A DNA stretch of 64,000 nucleotides from Microbulbifer agarilyticus (lineage in GTDB: Bacteria; Pseudomonadota; Gammaproteobacteria; Pseudomonadales; Cellvibrionaceae), in assembly GCF_019800665.1 (NCBI RefSeq), contig NZ_JAHVKO010000003.1, forward strand, positions 62,001 to 126,000, given 5' to 3'. The notes beneath the pieces were generated by a model, which did no database searches, was not told where the DNA came from, and saw only the letters and a list, made by a program, of their open reading frames with translations. This document shows positions 1 through 8,878 of this stretch, in pieces. The number at the start of each line of letters is the position of its first letter. The stretch's first letter is position 1. The position numbers were made by a program, and so were the translations under genes.

Positions 1-131
1 ACCCGGAGTTCTATCGCTTCTCCCGCAGCTTGACGGCCTATAAAGAGTCCTTCAAGAGCAAGAGCGATATGCTGCTGATGGAGCCAGACAGTCAGTTCTT
101 CCGTTACCTGAAGGATCCTTCCGGAGAATAA
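1..131 (+). CDS. hflC: HflC C-terminus (partial, 5' end outside window)
   Basis: The last 42 codons of a gene that begins before the window; the reading frame starts at base 3 and ends at TAA 129-131. The translated tail contains PEFYRFSRSL and ends near FFRYLKDPSGE, which matches the conserved C-terminus of HflC, the SPFH-family subunit that with HflK forms a membrane complex controlling the FtsH protease. The next genes (DUF2065, hisZ, purA) follow the usual hflK-hflC-yjeT-purA order, which supports the call. Only the extreme C-terminus is visible, so nothing can be said about the stomatin-like core. Confidence 0.85.
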   Translation, partial: PEFYRFSRSLTAYKESFKSKSDMLLMEPDSQFFRYLKDPSGE

Positions 132-201
132 CGACGGTAGTTATGACTATTTCGTGGCCACTTCAGTGGCCACACCTCCACAATTTAGTGGTAAAATCCC
201 C

Positions 202-228
202 AAAACCGGGCCGGCGCCCGGTTTTTTT
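202..228 (+). terminator. Rho-independent terminator after hflC
   Basis: A 10-bp perfect stem (202-211 with 216-225) with a CGGC loop is followed by a run of seven T that overlaps the stem end. It lies 70 bases after the hflC stop and separates the hflKC unit from the DUF2065-hisZ-purA unit. Confidence 0.85.
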
Positions 229-294
229 GTGCCGGCCCGTTTGACGAATCTCTTGCTGTACCTCTTTGCGGAATACTCCTGAGGAACGACCAAC

Positions 295-480
295 GTGTGG
301 GACGAGCTGGTCCGGGCCATCGGCCTGGTGCTGATCATCGAGGGCATTTTGCCTTTTCTCTACCCCAGACGCTGGCGCGCACTGGTACAGCAGTTGGCAT
401 CTGTGGATAATCGCAGCCTGCGCACGGCGGGGCTGGTTTGTATGCTCGCCGGCACGGCCCTGCTGATGCTGTTTGACTGA
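295..480 (+). CDS. yjeT: DUF2065 (YjeT-like) small inner-membrane protein
   Basis: A 61-residue protein starting at GTG 295, with a GAGGA ribosome site at 281-285. It has two hydrophobic segments: about residues 5-22, and one near the C-terminus ending in LLMLFD. A short basic stretch containing YPRRWR lies between them. Size, two-helix layout and position between hflC and the purA region fit the DUF2065/YjeT family, whose function is unknown. It sits 63 bases before hisZ and is probably co-transcribed with it. The symbol follows the E. coli homologue and rests on synteny. Confidence 0.8.
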   Translation: MWDELVRAIGLVLIIEGILPFLYPRRWRALVQQLASVDNRSLRTAGLVCMLAGTALLMLFD

Positions 481-543
481 GCTTCAGGACCGAGATTCTC
501 CCGGCCGAGAAGGCCGCACCGCTAATTATCGAACGCCCACATC

Positions 544-1734
544 ATGACCCAAGCCGAACGCTGGATGCTACCGGATGGCATCGCCGAGATTTTGCCCGCG
601 GACGCCAAGCGGGTGGAAACCCTGCGCAGAGACCTGTTGGATCTCTATCACCGCTGGGGGTACGAAATGATCATTCCGCCGATGGTGGAATTTACCGATT
701 CACTGCTGATCGGTATGGGGCGCGATGTGGACTTGAGTACCTTCCGGGTGACCGATCAGTTGTCCGGTCGCAGCCTGGGTATCCGCGCGGATATCACGCC
801 GCAGGCCGCGCGCATCGACTCCCACAGCTTCCCCAGAAGTGGCGCCAACCGTCTGTGTTACGCCGGTCAGGTGTTATACACCCGCCCGCGCTCGCCGATG
901 GGCCCGCGTGCGCCGATTCAGATCGGTGCCGAGCTGTATGGCGTCGAGAGCCTGCAGGGCGACATCGAAGTTATCAGCCTGATGGTAGAGACCCTGCGTA
1001 CCGCGGGTATCCGCGAGATCCATCTGGATCTGGGGCACGTGGCGATCTTCCGCAGTCTTGCAGATGCCGCCCAGCTGGATGAAGCCCAGCAGGGCGCCCT
1101 GACTTCACTGCTGCAGAGCAAGGCGGTGGCGGATATCGAGCGCTGGGTGGAAGAGAATATTGCCAGTGAGCAGGCAGCGAAGTGGCTGCGCAACCTGCCT
1201 CGCCTTGCCGGCGGCAGCGAGTGCTTGGCGCGCGCCAGTGAACTGTTTGCCGATGGCCCAGAGGCCCTGCGCAATGCACTGGATGAATTGCAGCAGGTCG
1301 CGGACGCGGTGGCGCGTCGTTATCCACAGGTAGAGCTGTTTTTTGACCTAGGCGAAATGCGCGGCTACGACTACGAGACCGGCCTGGTATTTGCCGCCTA
1401 CTCCCCGGGGCACGGGCAGGCGCTGGCCAACGGTGGCCGCTACAACGGTATCGGCGCCGTGTTTGGTCGCGACCGTGCAGCCACCGGTTTCAGTACTGAT
1501 CTGGTGGCCATCAATACCCTGGGACAGAACGGCGGAGCCGAAGCCGCTGCGATTCTCGCCCCCGCCAGCGATTGCGCGCAGTTGTGGCAAACCATCGGTG
1601 CTCTGCGCGCCGACGGCGAGATTGTCATCAGCACCATGCCTGGCGAAGGCAGTGGCGACACCGAAACCCTGGCCCGCTGCGACCGCGAATTGGTACGCGA
1701 AGGCGACGACTGGGTGGTGAAACCACGGGGCTGA
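544..1734 (+). CDS. hisZ: ATP phosphoribosyltransferase regulatory subunit HisZ
   Basis: A 396-residue protein related to the catalytic core of histidyl-tRNA synthetase. In genomes with a short-form HisG, HisZ assembles with HisG to give the active, histidine-sensitive first enzyme of histidine biosynthesis. The class II synthetase-like core is visible: WMLPDGIAEILP at the N-terminus, RADITPQAARID at residues 81-92, and a glycine-rich GGRYNGIGAVFG segment. No anticodon-binding domain follows, and the length is normal for HisZ. Placement between yjeT and purA is common in Pseudomonas-like bacteria. HisG itself is not in the window. Confidence 0.92.
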   Translation: MTQAERWMLPDGIAEILPADAKRVETLRRDLLDLYHRWGYEMIIPPMVEFTDSLLIGMGRDVDLSTFRVTDQLSGRSLGIRADITPQAARIDSHSFPRSGANRLCYAGQVLYTRPRSPMGPRAPIQIGAELYGVESLQGDIEVISLMVETLRTAGIREIHLDLGHVAIFRSLADAAQLDEAQQGALTSLLQSKAVADIERWVEENIASEQAAKWLRNLPRLAGGSECLARASELFADGPEALRNALDELQQVADAVARRYPQVELFFDLGEMRGYDYETGLVFAAYSPGHGQALANGGRYNGIGAVFGRDRAATGFSTDLVAINTLGQNGGAEAAAILAPASDCAQLWQTIGALRADGEIVISTMPGEGSGDTETLARCDRELVREGDDWVVKPRG

Positions 1735-1829
1735 AGCCTAAGCTATTCGATTGAGTCGAACTTTTTATTGCACTTTCTGGCCGCTAGACGGGCGCGGCCG
1801 ACAGTTATTTTCCGCCCGTCTAACGTTGA

Positions 1830-3176
<1,347 letters not shown>

Positions 3177-3181
3177 TTCCG

Positions 3182-3243
3182 CGGGTCAATCGACCCGTCA
3201 GGAACCCTCCTGTTTGAGGCCGGCGATACTCGCCGGTCTCAAA
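3182..3243 (+). terminator. Two tandem hairpins after purA
   Basis: The first hairpin pairs 3182-3187 with 3192-3197. The second, larger one pairs 3213-3225 with 3231-3243 and has one G-T pair. Neither has a clear T-run directly after it, so this may be a weak terminator or a stabilising 3' structure for the purA message. Confidence 0.4.
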
Positions 3244-3370
3244 CTTTGCTTGCCTCCCGCCGTACAAATCCTGATCATGGGACTGTAATTCAATTTGTAG
3301 TCACATTTTTCTGCCATCCTGAACCGCTTGTTCAACCTGTGCAGATTCGGTAACCCAACGGGTAAGCGCC

Positions 3371-4039
3371 ATGTCCAATAGCATGACCGCCAAGGTCGCC
3401 ACTCGCTACACCTTTGCCGAGGAGATCGCCAATAGCGTCACCCACGGTGTAGGCGCCTTGCTGGCCATTGCCGGTCTCGGTGTTCTGTGCGCCTTTGCCG
3501 CTCTGCGTGGGGATGCCTGGCATATCGTCAGCAGCAGTATTTATGCCGCGACCCTGATATTGTGCTTCTCTGCCTCGACGCTTTACCACAGTGTTACCCA
3601 CGCCGGTGCCAAGCAAATTTTGCGCACCCTGGACCACTCCGCCATCTTCCTGCTGATCGCCGGAACCTATACGCCATTTACCCTGGTAACCCTGCGTGGC
3701 CCCTGGGGTTGGACAATATTTGGCGTAATCTGGGGGCTCGCTCTGCTGGGCCTGATTATCCAGTTCTCGCCGCTGAAGAAGATCCGCGCCCTGTCCATTA
3801 CCCTGAGTGCGCTGATGGGTTGGGTGATCGTTGCAGCGGTTAAACCGCTGATGGACAACCTGGCCCCGGGTGGCCTGCTGCTGCTGGTACTGGGTGGCCT
3901 CTGCTACACCGGCGGCATTGCGTTTTATCTGTGGCGTAGCCTCCGCTTCCACCATGCCATATGGCACCTGTTTGTACTGGCAGGCGGCGTACTGCATTTC
4001 TTTGCCGTGCTGTTCTATGTAATTCCGCCGGCCTCCTGA
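3371..4039 (+). CDS. trhA: Hemolysin III / TrhA (PAQR family) membrane protein
   Basis: A 222-residue integral membrane protein with about seven hydrophobic helices. It shows the family's N-terminal EEIANSVTHGVGALLAI helix, the STLYHSV histidine, a central DHSAIFLLIAGTYTPF motif and the C-terminal FHHAIWHLFVLAGGVLHF histidines. These polar residues form the metal-site pattern shared by bacterial TrhA/YqfA proteins and eukaryotic PAQR receptors. Function in bacteria is linked to membrane homeostasis and is not settled; the name hemolysin III is historical. ATG 3371 is used, but an in-frame ATG at 3383 is also possible because neither has a strong ribosome site. Confidence 0.88.
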   Translation: MSNSMTAKVATRYTFAEEIANSVTHGVGALLAIAGLGVLCAFAALRGDAWHIVSSSIYAATLILCFSASTLYHSVTHAGAKQILRTLDHSAIFLLIAGTYTPFTLVTLRGPWGWTIFGVIWGLALLGLIIQFSPLKKIRALSITLSALMGWVIVAAVKPLMDNLAPGGLLLLVLGGLCYTGGIAFYLWRSLRFHHAIWHLFVLAGGVLHFFAVLFYVIPPAS

Positions 4040-4192
4040 TTTCCCTGAGCCCTCGGCTCGCGGTTCGCGGGTCGAGTATGTGGAAAAAAGTGTCGTTCCA
4101 GTCTCACCCTGAATGACTGGCGTCAATCCTCCCTTTCCGTTGCCAGCCTTCCGTTCTACCCTTGTGCGAGCTGTTATTGCCAAGGAGCTGTT

Positions 4193-5440
4193 ATGGGCCA
4201 GGTTGCCTCTTTACCGGCGCGCCGCACCGGTAGCCACTATTTCTTCCTGTTCGCACTTTTATCCCTTTGTGCCCTGTTGCTTGTAGGGCCCCAAGTGGCG
4301 GCCGCTGCTGCCGACCCGGGATTTGAAAAGTGGAAAAAGGAGTTTCGTAAGCAGGCGCTGAAAGAGGGGATTACACCAGAAACCTTCGACCGCGCCTTCA
4401 AGGGTATCGACTCCCCTGACCAGTGGGTGCTGGATAAGGCGAGCTTCCAGCCAGAGTTCAAGGCGCCGGTGTGGCAGTACTTTGATAACCGTGTAACCAA
4501 ATACGCGGTGCAGCGCGGCAAAGCCAAGAAAAAGGAGCTGAAGCCCTGGCTCGACAAGATTGAGAAGCAGTCCGGCGTTAACCCGAATATCCTGTTGGCG
4601 ATCTGGTCCATGGAGTCCAGCTTTGGCGCCATTTTGGATAACAAAACCGTCATGCGCAGTGTGATTCGCTCGCTGGCCACACTTGCCTATGCCGATCCAA
4701 AGCGCAAAAAGTTTGGTACCAGCCAGCTCCTGGCAGCGCTGCAGATTTTGCAGAGCGGCAAAATCGACGAAAGTAATCTCACTGGGTCATGGGCCGGCGC
4801 AATGGGACACACCCAGTTCATCCCAACCAGCTACCAGGCTTATGCGGTAGATATGGATGGCGATGGCAAAAAAGACATCTGGAATTCCGTGCCCGATGCG
4901 CTGGCGACCGCGGCCAATCTACTGAAAAAGAATGGCTGGGTATCTGGGCAAACCTGGGGCTACGAAGTCACCATCCCGGATCGCAAATTACCCGCCGGTA
5001 AGCTGAAGATTTCCGAGTGGGAGAAGCTTGGCGTAAAACGTGTGCGCGGCAAGGAGTTCCCCCGCCCGAATGACGTCGCCGAGTTGAAGCTTCCCGCTGG
5101 CCGCAAAGGCCCAGCGTTCCTGATGCTGAAGAACTTCTTCGTCATCAAACGCTACAACAACTCCGACCGCTATGCCGCGGCGGTGGGCATCCTGGCCGAC
5201 CAAATCGGTGGTGCACCCCCGCTCAGCAAGGACTGGAAGCGTCCCTTCACCAAACTGGATCGCGATGAAATCATTGAGCTGCAAACCAAGCTCAAGGAGA
5301 AAGGCTTCTACGATGGTGAGATCGATGGCAAAGCCGGCGGCGGTACGCGCAAAGCCATCCTCAAGTTTGAAGAGAGTGTCGGCGTTGATCTGCAGGGCTT
5401 CCCCAGTAAAGAGGTTCTGGAGCTGATCCGTAAGAACTGA
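4193..5440 (+). CDS. Secreted lytic murein transglycosylase (MltB-type) with peptidoglycan-binding domain
   Basis: A 415-residue exported enzyme. An N-terminal signal peptide (hydrophobic core about residues 19-33, then VAAAAADPG) precedes an SLT_2/MltB-type catalytic domain. The likely catalytic glutamate is E141 in IWSMESSFG, and the GAMGHTQFIPTSY segment is typical of the family. A PG_binding_1 domain occupies about residues 350-412. Such enzymes cleave the glycan strand between MurNAc and GlcNAc, leaving 1,6-anhydro ends. There is no lipobox cysteine after the signal peptide, so it is probably soluble and periplasmic. A terminator follows, so it looks monocistronic. Confidence 0.92.
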   Translation: MGQVASLPARRTGSHYFFLFALLSLCALLLVGPQVAAAAADPGFEKWKKEFRKQALKEGITPETFDRAFKGIDSPDQWVLDKASFQPEFKAPVWQYFDNRVTKYAVQRGKAKKKELKPWLDKIEKQSGVNPNILLAIWSMESSFGAILDNKTVMRSVIRSLATLAYADPKRKKFGTSQLLAALQILQSGKIDESNLTGSWAGAMGHTQFIPTSYQAYAVDMDGDGKKDIWNSVPDALATAANLLKKNGWVSGQTWGYEVTIPDRKLPAGKLKISEWEKLGVKRVRGKEFPRPNDVAELKLPAGRKGPAFLMLKNFFVIKRYNNSDRYAAAVGILADQIGGAPPLSKDWKRPFTKLDRDEIIELQTKLKEKGFYDGEIDGKAGGGTRKAILKFEESVGVDLQGFPSKEVLELIRKN

Positions 5441-5457
5441 CACATTCTTTTACGAAT

Positions 5458-5509
5458 AAACGGTGCCATGAGAGTCGATTACTGACTGACATGCCACCGT
5501 TTTTTATTT
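5458..5509 (+). terminator. Terminator after lytic transglycosylase gene
   Basis: Arms 5458-5465 and 5495-5502 pair, and pairing extends inward after one mismatch. The second arm runs into a T-rich stretch (5500-5509). It lies just downstream of the transglycosylase stop codon. Confidence 0.6.
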
Positions 5510-5677
5510 GTGTATTAATAACTGCAGAGGCCCAAGCGGTTCGGAAAGTGAAATCAATCCGATGACATTTGGCCTGCTTTGGACTTACCGCAAGGGCTGA
5601 TAGACTCACCAAAGGTTCGGACGCACGCTGGTCCGGTGGTTGTACCGGAAGTGCTTCCGAAAATAAGTCCCAGCTTG

Positions 5678-6874
5678 ATGAAATCTGATTTTGTAAAAAT
5701 GGCGCTGATCTTGGGCCTGCTCAGTTGTGTGGGCCCTTTTGCCATTGATATGTACCTCCCCGCCATGCCGGCGATGGCGGAAGACTTTGGTGTCTCCGCG
5801 ACCAAGTCCCAGTACACTCTGGTGTCTTTTTTTATCGCCTTTGGTGTATGTCAGCTCTTCTACGGCCCCGCCGCGGATATGTTTGGCCGCAAACCTCCGC
5901 TGTATTCCGGGCTGGCGATATTTCTCCTGGCATCCCTCGGCTGTGCGCTTTCCCCCACAATCGAATGGCTAATCACTATGCGCTTTGTTCAGGGCGTTGG
6001 CGCGGCCTCGGTGATGTCGATCCCTCGTGCGATTATCCGCGACCGCTATACCGGTACTGACGCCACACGTTTGATGGCCTTGGTGATGCTGGTGATATCA
6101 ATCTCACCGATGCTGGCGCCGCTTGTGGGCAGCTTGCTGATGAATCCATTTGGGTGGCCGATCGTTTTCTATGCGGTGGCCGCGGCAACCGTGGTGAGTC
6201 TTCTGTTGATCCGCTTTGCCTTACCCGAAACTCTGCCGGTAGCGGAACGGGTGCCAGTAAAAATTTCTGCGATGTTCGCTGCGTTCAAGGTCTTGTTTCG
6301 CGATCCGATCTTCATGGGAATGACGCTGATTGGCGGTATGGGAACCGCCAGCTTTTTCTCATTCCTCGCGATTGCCGCATTTCTCTATACCGAGTACTAC
6401 GGCCTTACCCCCACCCAATTCAGTCTGGCCTTTGCCTTGAATGCGCTTGGGTTCTTTACTTCAAGCCAGTTCGCGGCAAGTCTTGGCGAGCGCTTCGGTG
6501 GTGTTGCCGTGGTGAAGTGGGCGGTAAATGGGTTTGCGCTGACCGCACTTGTACATTTGCTACTGAATATTTCCGGCGTGGACAATTTTGTCGTACTGGT
6601 GACGTTATTGCTCTTATCGAATGCCTTTCTCGGCTTGATTGTGCCAACAACCATGGTGCTGTCTCTGGATGAGCATGGGCCAATCGCCGGCACCGCTGCG
6701 GCTCTGGGCGGAACTCTGCAGATGGTATTGGGCGCAATTGCAATTGTTATTGTCAGTGCGGTGTTTGACGGATCACCGTTCACGTTGGTTGCATCCATTG
6801 CTGTATGCGGTATGTCTTCGGTAATCCTGTTTTTTCTTACCTTGCGCCGCCCTGCGCATCCCGTTAATGGCTGA
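5678..6874 (+). CDS. Bcr/CflA-family MFS multidrug transporter
   Basis: A 398-residue inner-membrane exporter with twelve predicted helices. The first helix ends in the family signature GPFAIDMYLPAMP. MFS motif A appears as GPAADMFGRKP. The helix 4-5 region, with RFVQGVGAAS and RAIIRDRY, then ISPMLAPLVGSLL, is typical of proton-driven drug/H+ antiporters of the Bcr/CflA group. ATG 5678 gives the usual family length and puts the first helix near the N-terminus. The frame stays open upstream to a TTG at 5579, but those extra residues do not look like family sequence. The gene converges on pppA. Confidence 0.88.
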   Translation: MKSDFVKMALILGLLSCVGPFAIDMYLPAMPAMAEDFGVSATKSQYTLVSFFIAFGVCQLFYGPAADMFGRKPPLYSGLAIFLLASLGCALSPTIEWLITMRFVQGVGAASVMSIPRAIIRDRYTGTDATRLMALVMLVISISPMLAPLVGSLLMNPFGWPIVFYAVAAATVVSLLLIRFALPETLPVAERVPVKISAMFAAFKVLFRDPIFMGMTLIGGMGTASFFSFLAIAAFLYTEYYGLTPTQFSLAFALNALGFFTSSQFAASLGERFGGVAVVKWAVNGFALTALVHLLLNISGVDNFVVLVTLLLLSNAFLGLIVPTTMVLSLDEHGPIAGTAAALGGTLQMVLGAIAIVIVSAVFDGSPFTLVASIAVCGMSSVILFFLTLRRPAHPVNG

Positions 6875-6953
6875 GCCGCTGCGTCGCCTCTTCAGCTTGG
6901 CTTGGCGGGATGTCGCAGGCCGAATTTAGAGTGCGATGTTATTTTTGTTTGGT

Positions 6954-7829
6954 TTAGTTGCCGCTGTGCTGATTTTTTCGCACCGTTACATCGTGTTTTT
7001 GTGCAGGCTTTAGCGTGATCGCGTTGCCGTCGAACTCTGCTATCGCACCCGCTCTCTGGCAAAACTCTATAATTCCCACACTAATATTGTCTCGGCCGCC
7101 ATCAGTATTGGCAAAGTCAATAAAGTGATCCACGGAATCCAGCGCGGGGCGGTGGGTGGCGAGTATCCGCTCAATCACATGATCATCCGCATACTCGGTC
7201 AAGCCGTCACTACAGAGTAATAATAGGGCGCTCTCTTTTAGATTCCAGCTATTTATACACGCCTCGACCGGCTCAGCGATTCCTAGTGCGCGGGTTATAT
7301 GATTGCGAACCTGGGACGACTGTGCCTGTTCTGAAGTCATTTGCCCTGCATCAATCATTTCCTGCACGACACTATGGTCTTTGGTGAGGCGCTGAAGACC
7401 ATAAGGGTTCCACAAATATGCGCGCGAATCACCTACATGGGCGACGATCAAAAAGTTTTGCCAAATTACCGCCGCAACCAGTGTAGTGCCCATTTGCGAA
7501 AACTCCGGGCGTGTTTGCTTCGTGTCGATAATTTCACGATTAGCTTGTTCTACGCCCTCGAGTAGCGTGGCCTGGAGTAATAATTGCTGTTCAGCAAGTG
7601 AGGCTGAGAGAAAGTTGGGGCTAAGCAGCCCATCCAAATTCGCTGCCAGTGCTTTAGTCGCGATACCACTCGCAGTGGCGCCACCCGTGTAACCCCCCAT
7701 GCCATCGGCGACAATAATAAACGCAAACGGTTTTTCCTCATCACAGTGACAGTAGATGCTGTCTTCATTTTCTTGCCGCACCTGACCAATGTCGGTGCGA
7801 CCATTGACTGTCAGCCTCGTTGGCTCCAT
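6954..7829 (-). CDS. pppA: T6SS PP2C-type protein phosphatase PppA
   Basis: A 291-residue PP2C/Stp1-type serine/threonine phosphatase. In T6SS clusters PppA reverses PpkA phosphorylation of the FHA protein and turns secretion down. The metal-binding motifs are present in order: RTDIGQVRQENED, VADGMGGYTGG, GTTLVAAV, HVGDSRAYLW, LLCSDGLTEY and DNISVGI, so it should be active. The ATG at 7829 is chosen because the core starts at once after it. An upstream in-frame ATG at 7880 would add 17 residues unlike the family. It is transcribed away from the tss operon, and its antagonist kinase lies about 28 kb away at 36.2 kb. Confidence 0.9.
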   Translation of the reverse strand: MEPTRLTVNGRTDIGQVRQENEDSIYCHCDEEKPFAFIIVADGMGGYTGGATASGIATKALAANLDGLLSPNFLSASLAEQQLLLQATLLEGVEQANREIIDTKQTRPEFSQMGTTLVAAVIWQNFLIVAHVGDSRAYLWNPYGLQRLTKDHSVVQEMIDAGQMTSEQAQSSQVRNHITRALGIAEPVEACINSWNLKESALLLLCSDGLTEYADDHVIERILATHRPALDSVDHFIDFANTDGGRDNISVGIIEFCQRAGAIAEFDGNAITLKPAQKHDVTVRKNQHSGN

Positions 7830-7950
7830 GCCACTCACGACTCCATAAATATTCTTAAAAATAAACGGATTGAAGCGCAAACAGGTACGAACGTTTCACA
7901 AAAATTTTTCCGTCATGAAGCCGTAATGTTAACGCGCTCGAGCTTTTGGT

Positions 7951-7980
7951 TTGAAATTTTTTTAAATCATTTGCAATAAT
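7951..7980 (+). promoter_or_regulatory. Candidate promoter for T6SS operon 1
   Basis: TTGAAA at 7951-7956 and AATAAT at 7975-7980 are 18 bases apart inside an A+T-rich stretch, about 70 bases before the first gene of operon 1. It is the best sigma-70-like pair in the pppA/operon 1 divergent region (7830-8050). I saw no convincing sigma-54 site there. Confidence 0.4.
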
Positions 7981-8012
7981 GCGAATCCACTGCGAGTAAT
8001 GGATGTGCAGCT

Positions 8013-8025
8013 GGTACGGCTGTAC
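8013..8025. promoter_or_regulatory. GTAC-N4-GTAC element in operon 1 leader
   Basis: The 13-base sequence GGTACGGCTGTAC lies between the candidate promoter and the ribosome site of the first gene. A matching element, GGTACAAATGTAC, is found at 19825-19837 before T6SS operon 2. Both fit GGTAC-N3-TGTAC. It could be an operator shared by the two operons; no regulator has been shown to bind it. Confidence 0.35.
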
Positions 8026-8050
8026 AAATTAAAAAGGATTTTTTGGCACG

Positions 8051-8878
8051 ATGCCCCGTCTTCCGAGACTTAACCTCATCGATATTCCTCAGCACATTGT
8101 GCAGGTGGGACACAATAATCTTCCGTGCTTTTTTGATGAAGAGGATTATCAGTTCTACCTAGACAGCTTGCGCAATGCTTCTGATCAGTATCAGGTGGAC
8201 ATTCATGCCTACGTGTTACTTCCGAATATGATCCAAATAATTGCTACTCCGAGGGTGCCTGATGGTATTTCTTCGATGATGCAGTCTCTTGGTCGTCGTT
8301 ATGTTCAGTTTATAAATCACCGCTATCGCAGGTCGGGAACACTTTGGGCTGGACGCTATAAGTCCAGCTTGATCGATTCCGATGCTTACCTTCTTACTTG
8401 TTACCGTTATGTTGAATCTCGCCCCATTTATCTCGGCTTGTCAGATTCAATGAGTGATTACTGCTGGTCGAGTTTTCTGTATCACGCCAACCTCGTGCGT
8501 AACAATGTCATCAAAGATCACCGTCTATACATGGAGCTTGGGAGTAACCCAGCTGCGCGTGCAGATGCCTATCGCGAGCTCTTTCGCTATCGATTCGATC
8601 GGCGTCTTTTGGAATACATTGCTGAAACAATAAAGCTCGGGCAGATCCTCGGGGGCGATGTCTTCAAAGATAAGATTGAGCAGATTTCCAATCAGCGAGT
8701 GAGGCCCCTGAAACGCGGTAGGCCGAGGAAATCAGTGGCAAAAGCAGTGTCCGACGAGTCGATAATGGATGAGCCAGAAAAAGACGGGCAGCACGCAGAG
8801 ACCGCAGCGGATAGCAGCGAAGTGGTAGAGGATGGTGTAAGTCGGAAAGGATCCATATCTCTGGAGGCGGGACTTTGA
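8051..8878 (+). CDS. RAYT-like (Y1 transposase family) protein with lost HUH motif and AT-hook-like tail
   Basis: A 275-residue protein related to REP-associated tyrosine transposases. The N-terminal MPRLPRLN, the ACFF-like LPCFFDEEDYQFYLDSL, IHAYVLLPN, RYRRSGTLWAGRYKSSL and YRYVESRPIYLGL segments all follow the family pattern. The metal-binding HUH histidines, normally in a TNHVH-type motif, are missing: here the motif reads PNMIQ (M60 and Q62). Tyrosines Y118 and Y120 remain near the usual catalytic position. The C-terminal tail carries KRGRPRK, an AT-hook-like DNA-binding motif, followed by an acidic linker. It is therefore probably a domesticated DNA-binding protein, not an active transposase. 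It heads T6SS operon 1 and overlaps the next gene by four bases, so a regulatory role in the T6SS is a reasonable inference. Confidence 0.8.
   Translation: MPRLPRLNLIDIPQHIVQVGHNNLPCFFDEEDYQFYLDSLRNASDQYQVDIHAYVLLPNMIQIIATPRVPDGISSMMQSLGRRYVQFINHRYRRSGTLWAGRYKSSLIDSDAYLLTCYRYVESRPIYLGLSDSMSDYCWSSFLYHANLVRNNVIKDHRLYMELGSNPAARADAYRELFRYRFDRRLLEYIAETIKLGQILGGDVFKDKIEQISNQRVRPLKRGRPRKSVAKAVSDESIMDEPEKDGQHAETAADSSEVVEDGVSRKGSISLEAGL

Noticed and set aside
3181-3370. A tRNA-Leu fragment marking the left end of an island
   Set aside because: No match to the tRNA 3' end (TGGTGCCCAGG or its complement) was found in this gap by eye.
3332-4183. A 283-codon minus-strand frame over the hemolysin III gene
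   Set aside because: Antisense to a clear PAQR-family protein; the translation is low-complexity with no motif.
7830-8050. A sigma-54 promoter (TGGCAC near 8044) for T6SS operon 1
   Set aside because: The TTGC part of the -24/-12 pattern is missing at the needed distance, and the site overlaps the start codon.
8051-8878. An active IS200/IS605-type insertion sequence
   Set aside because: Both HUH histidines are missing, no end hairpins or target sites were found, and the gene overlaps the next T6SS gene.
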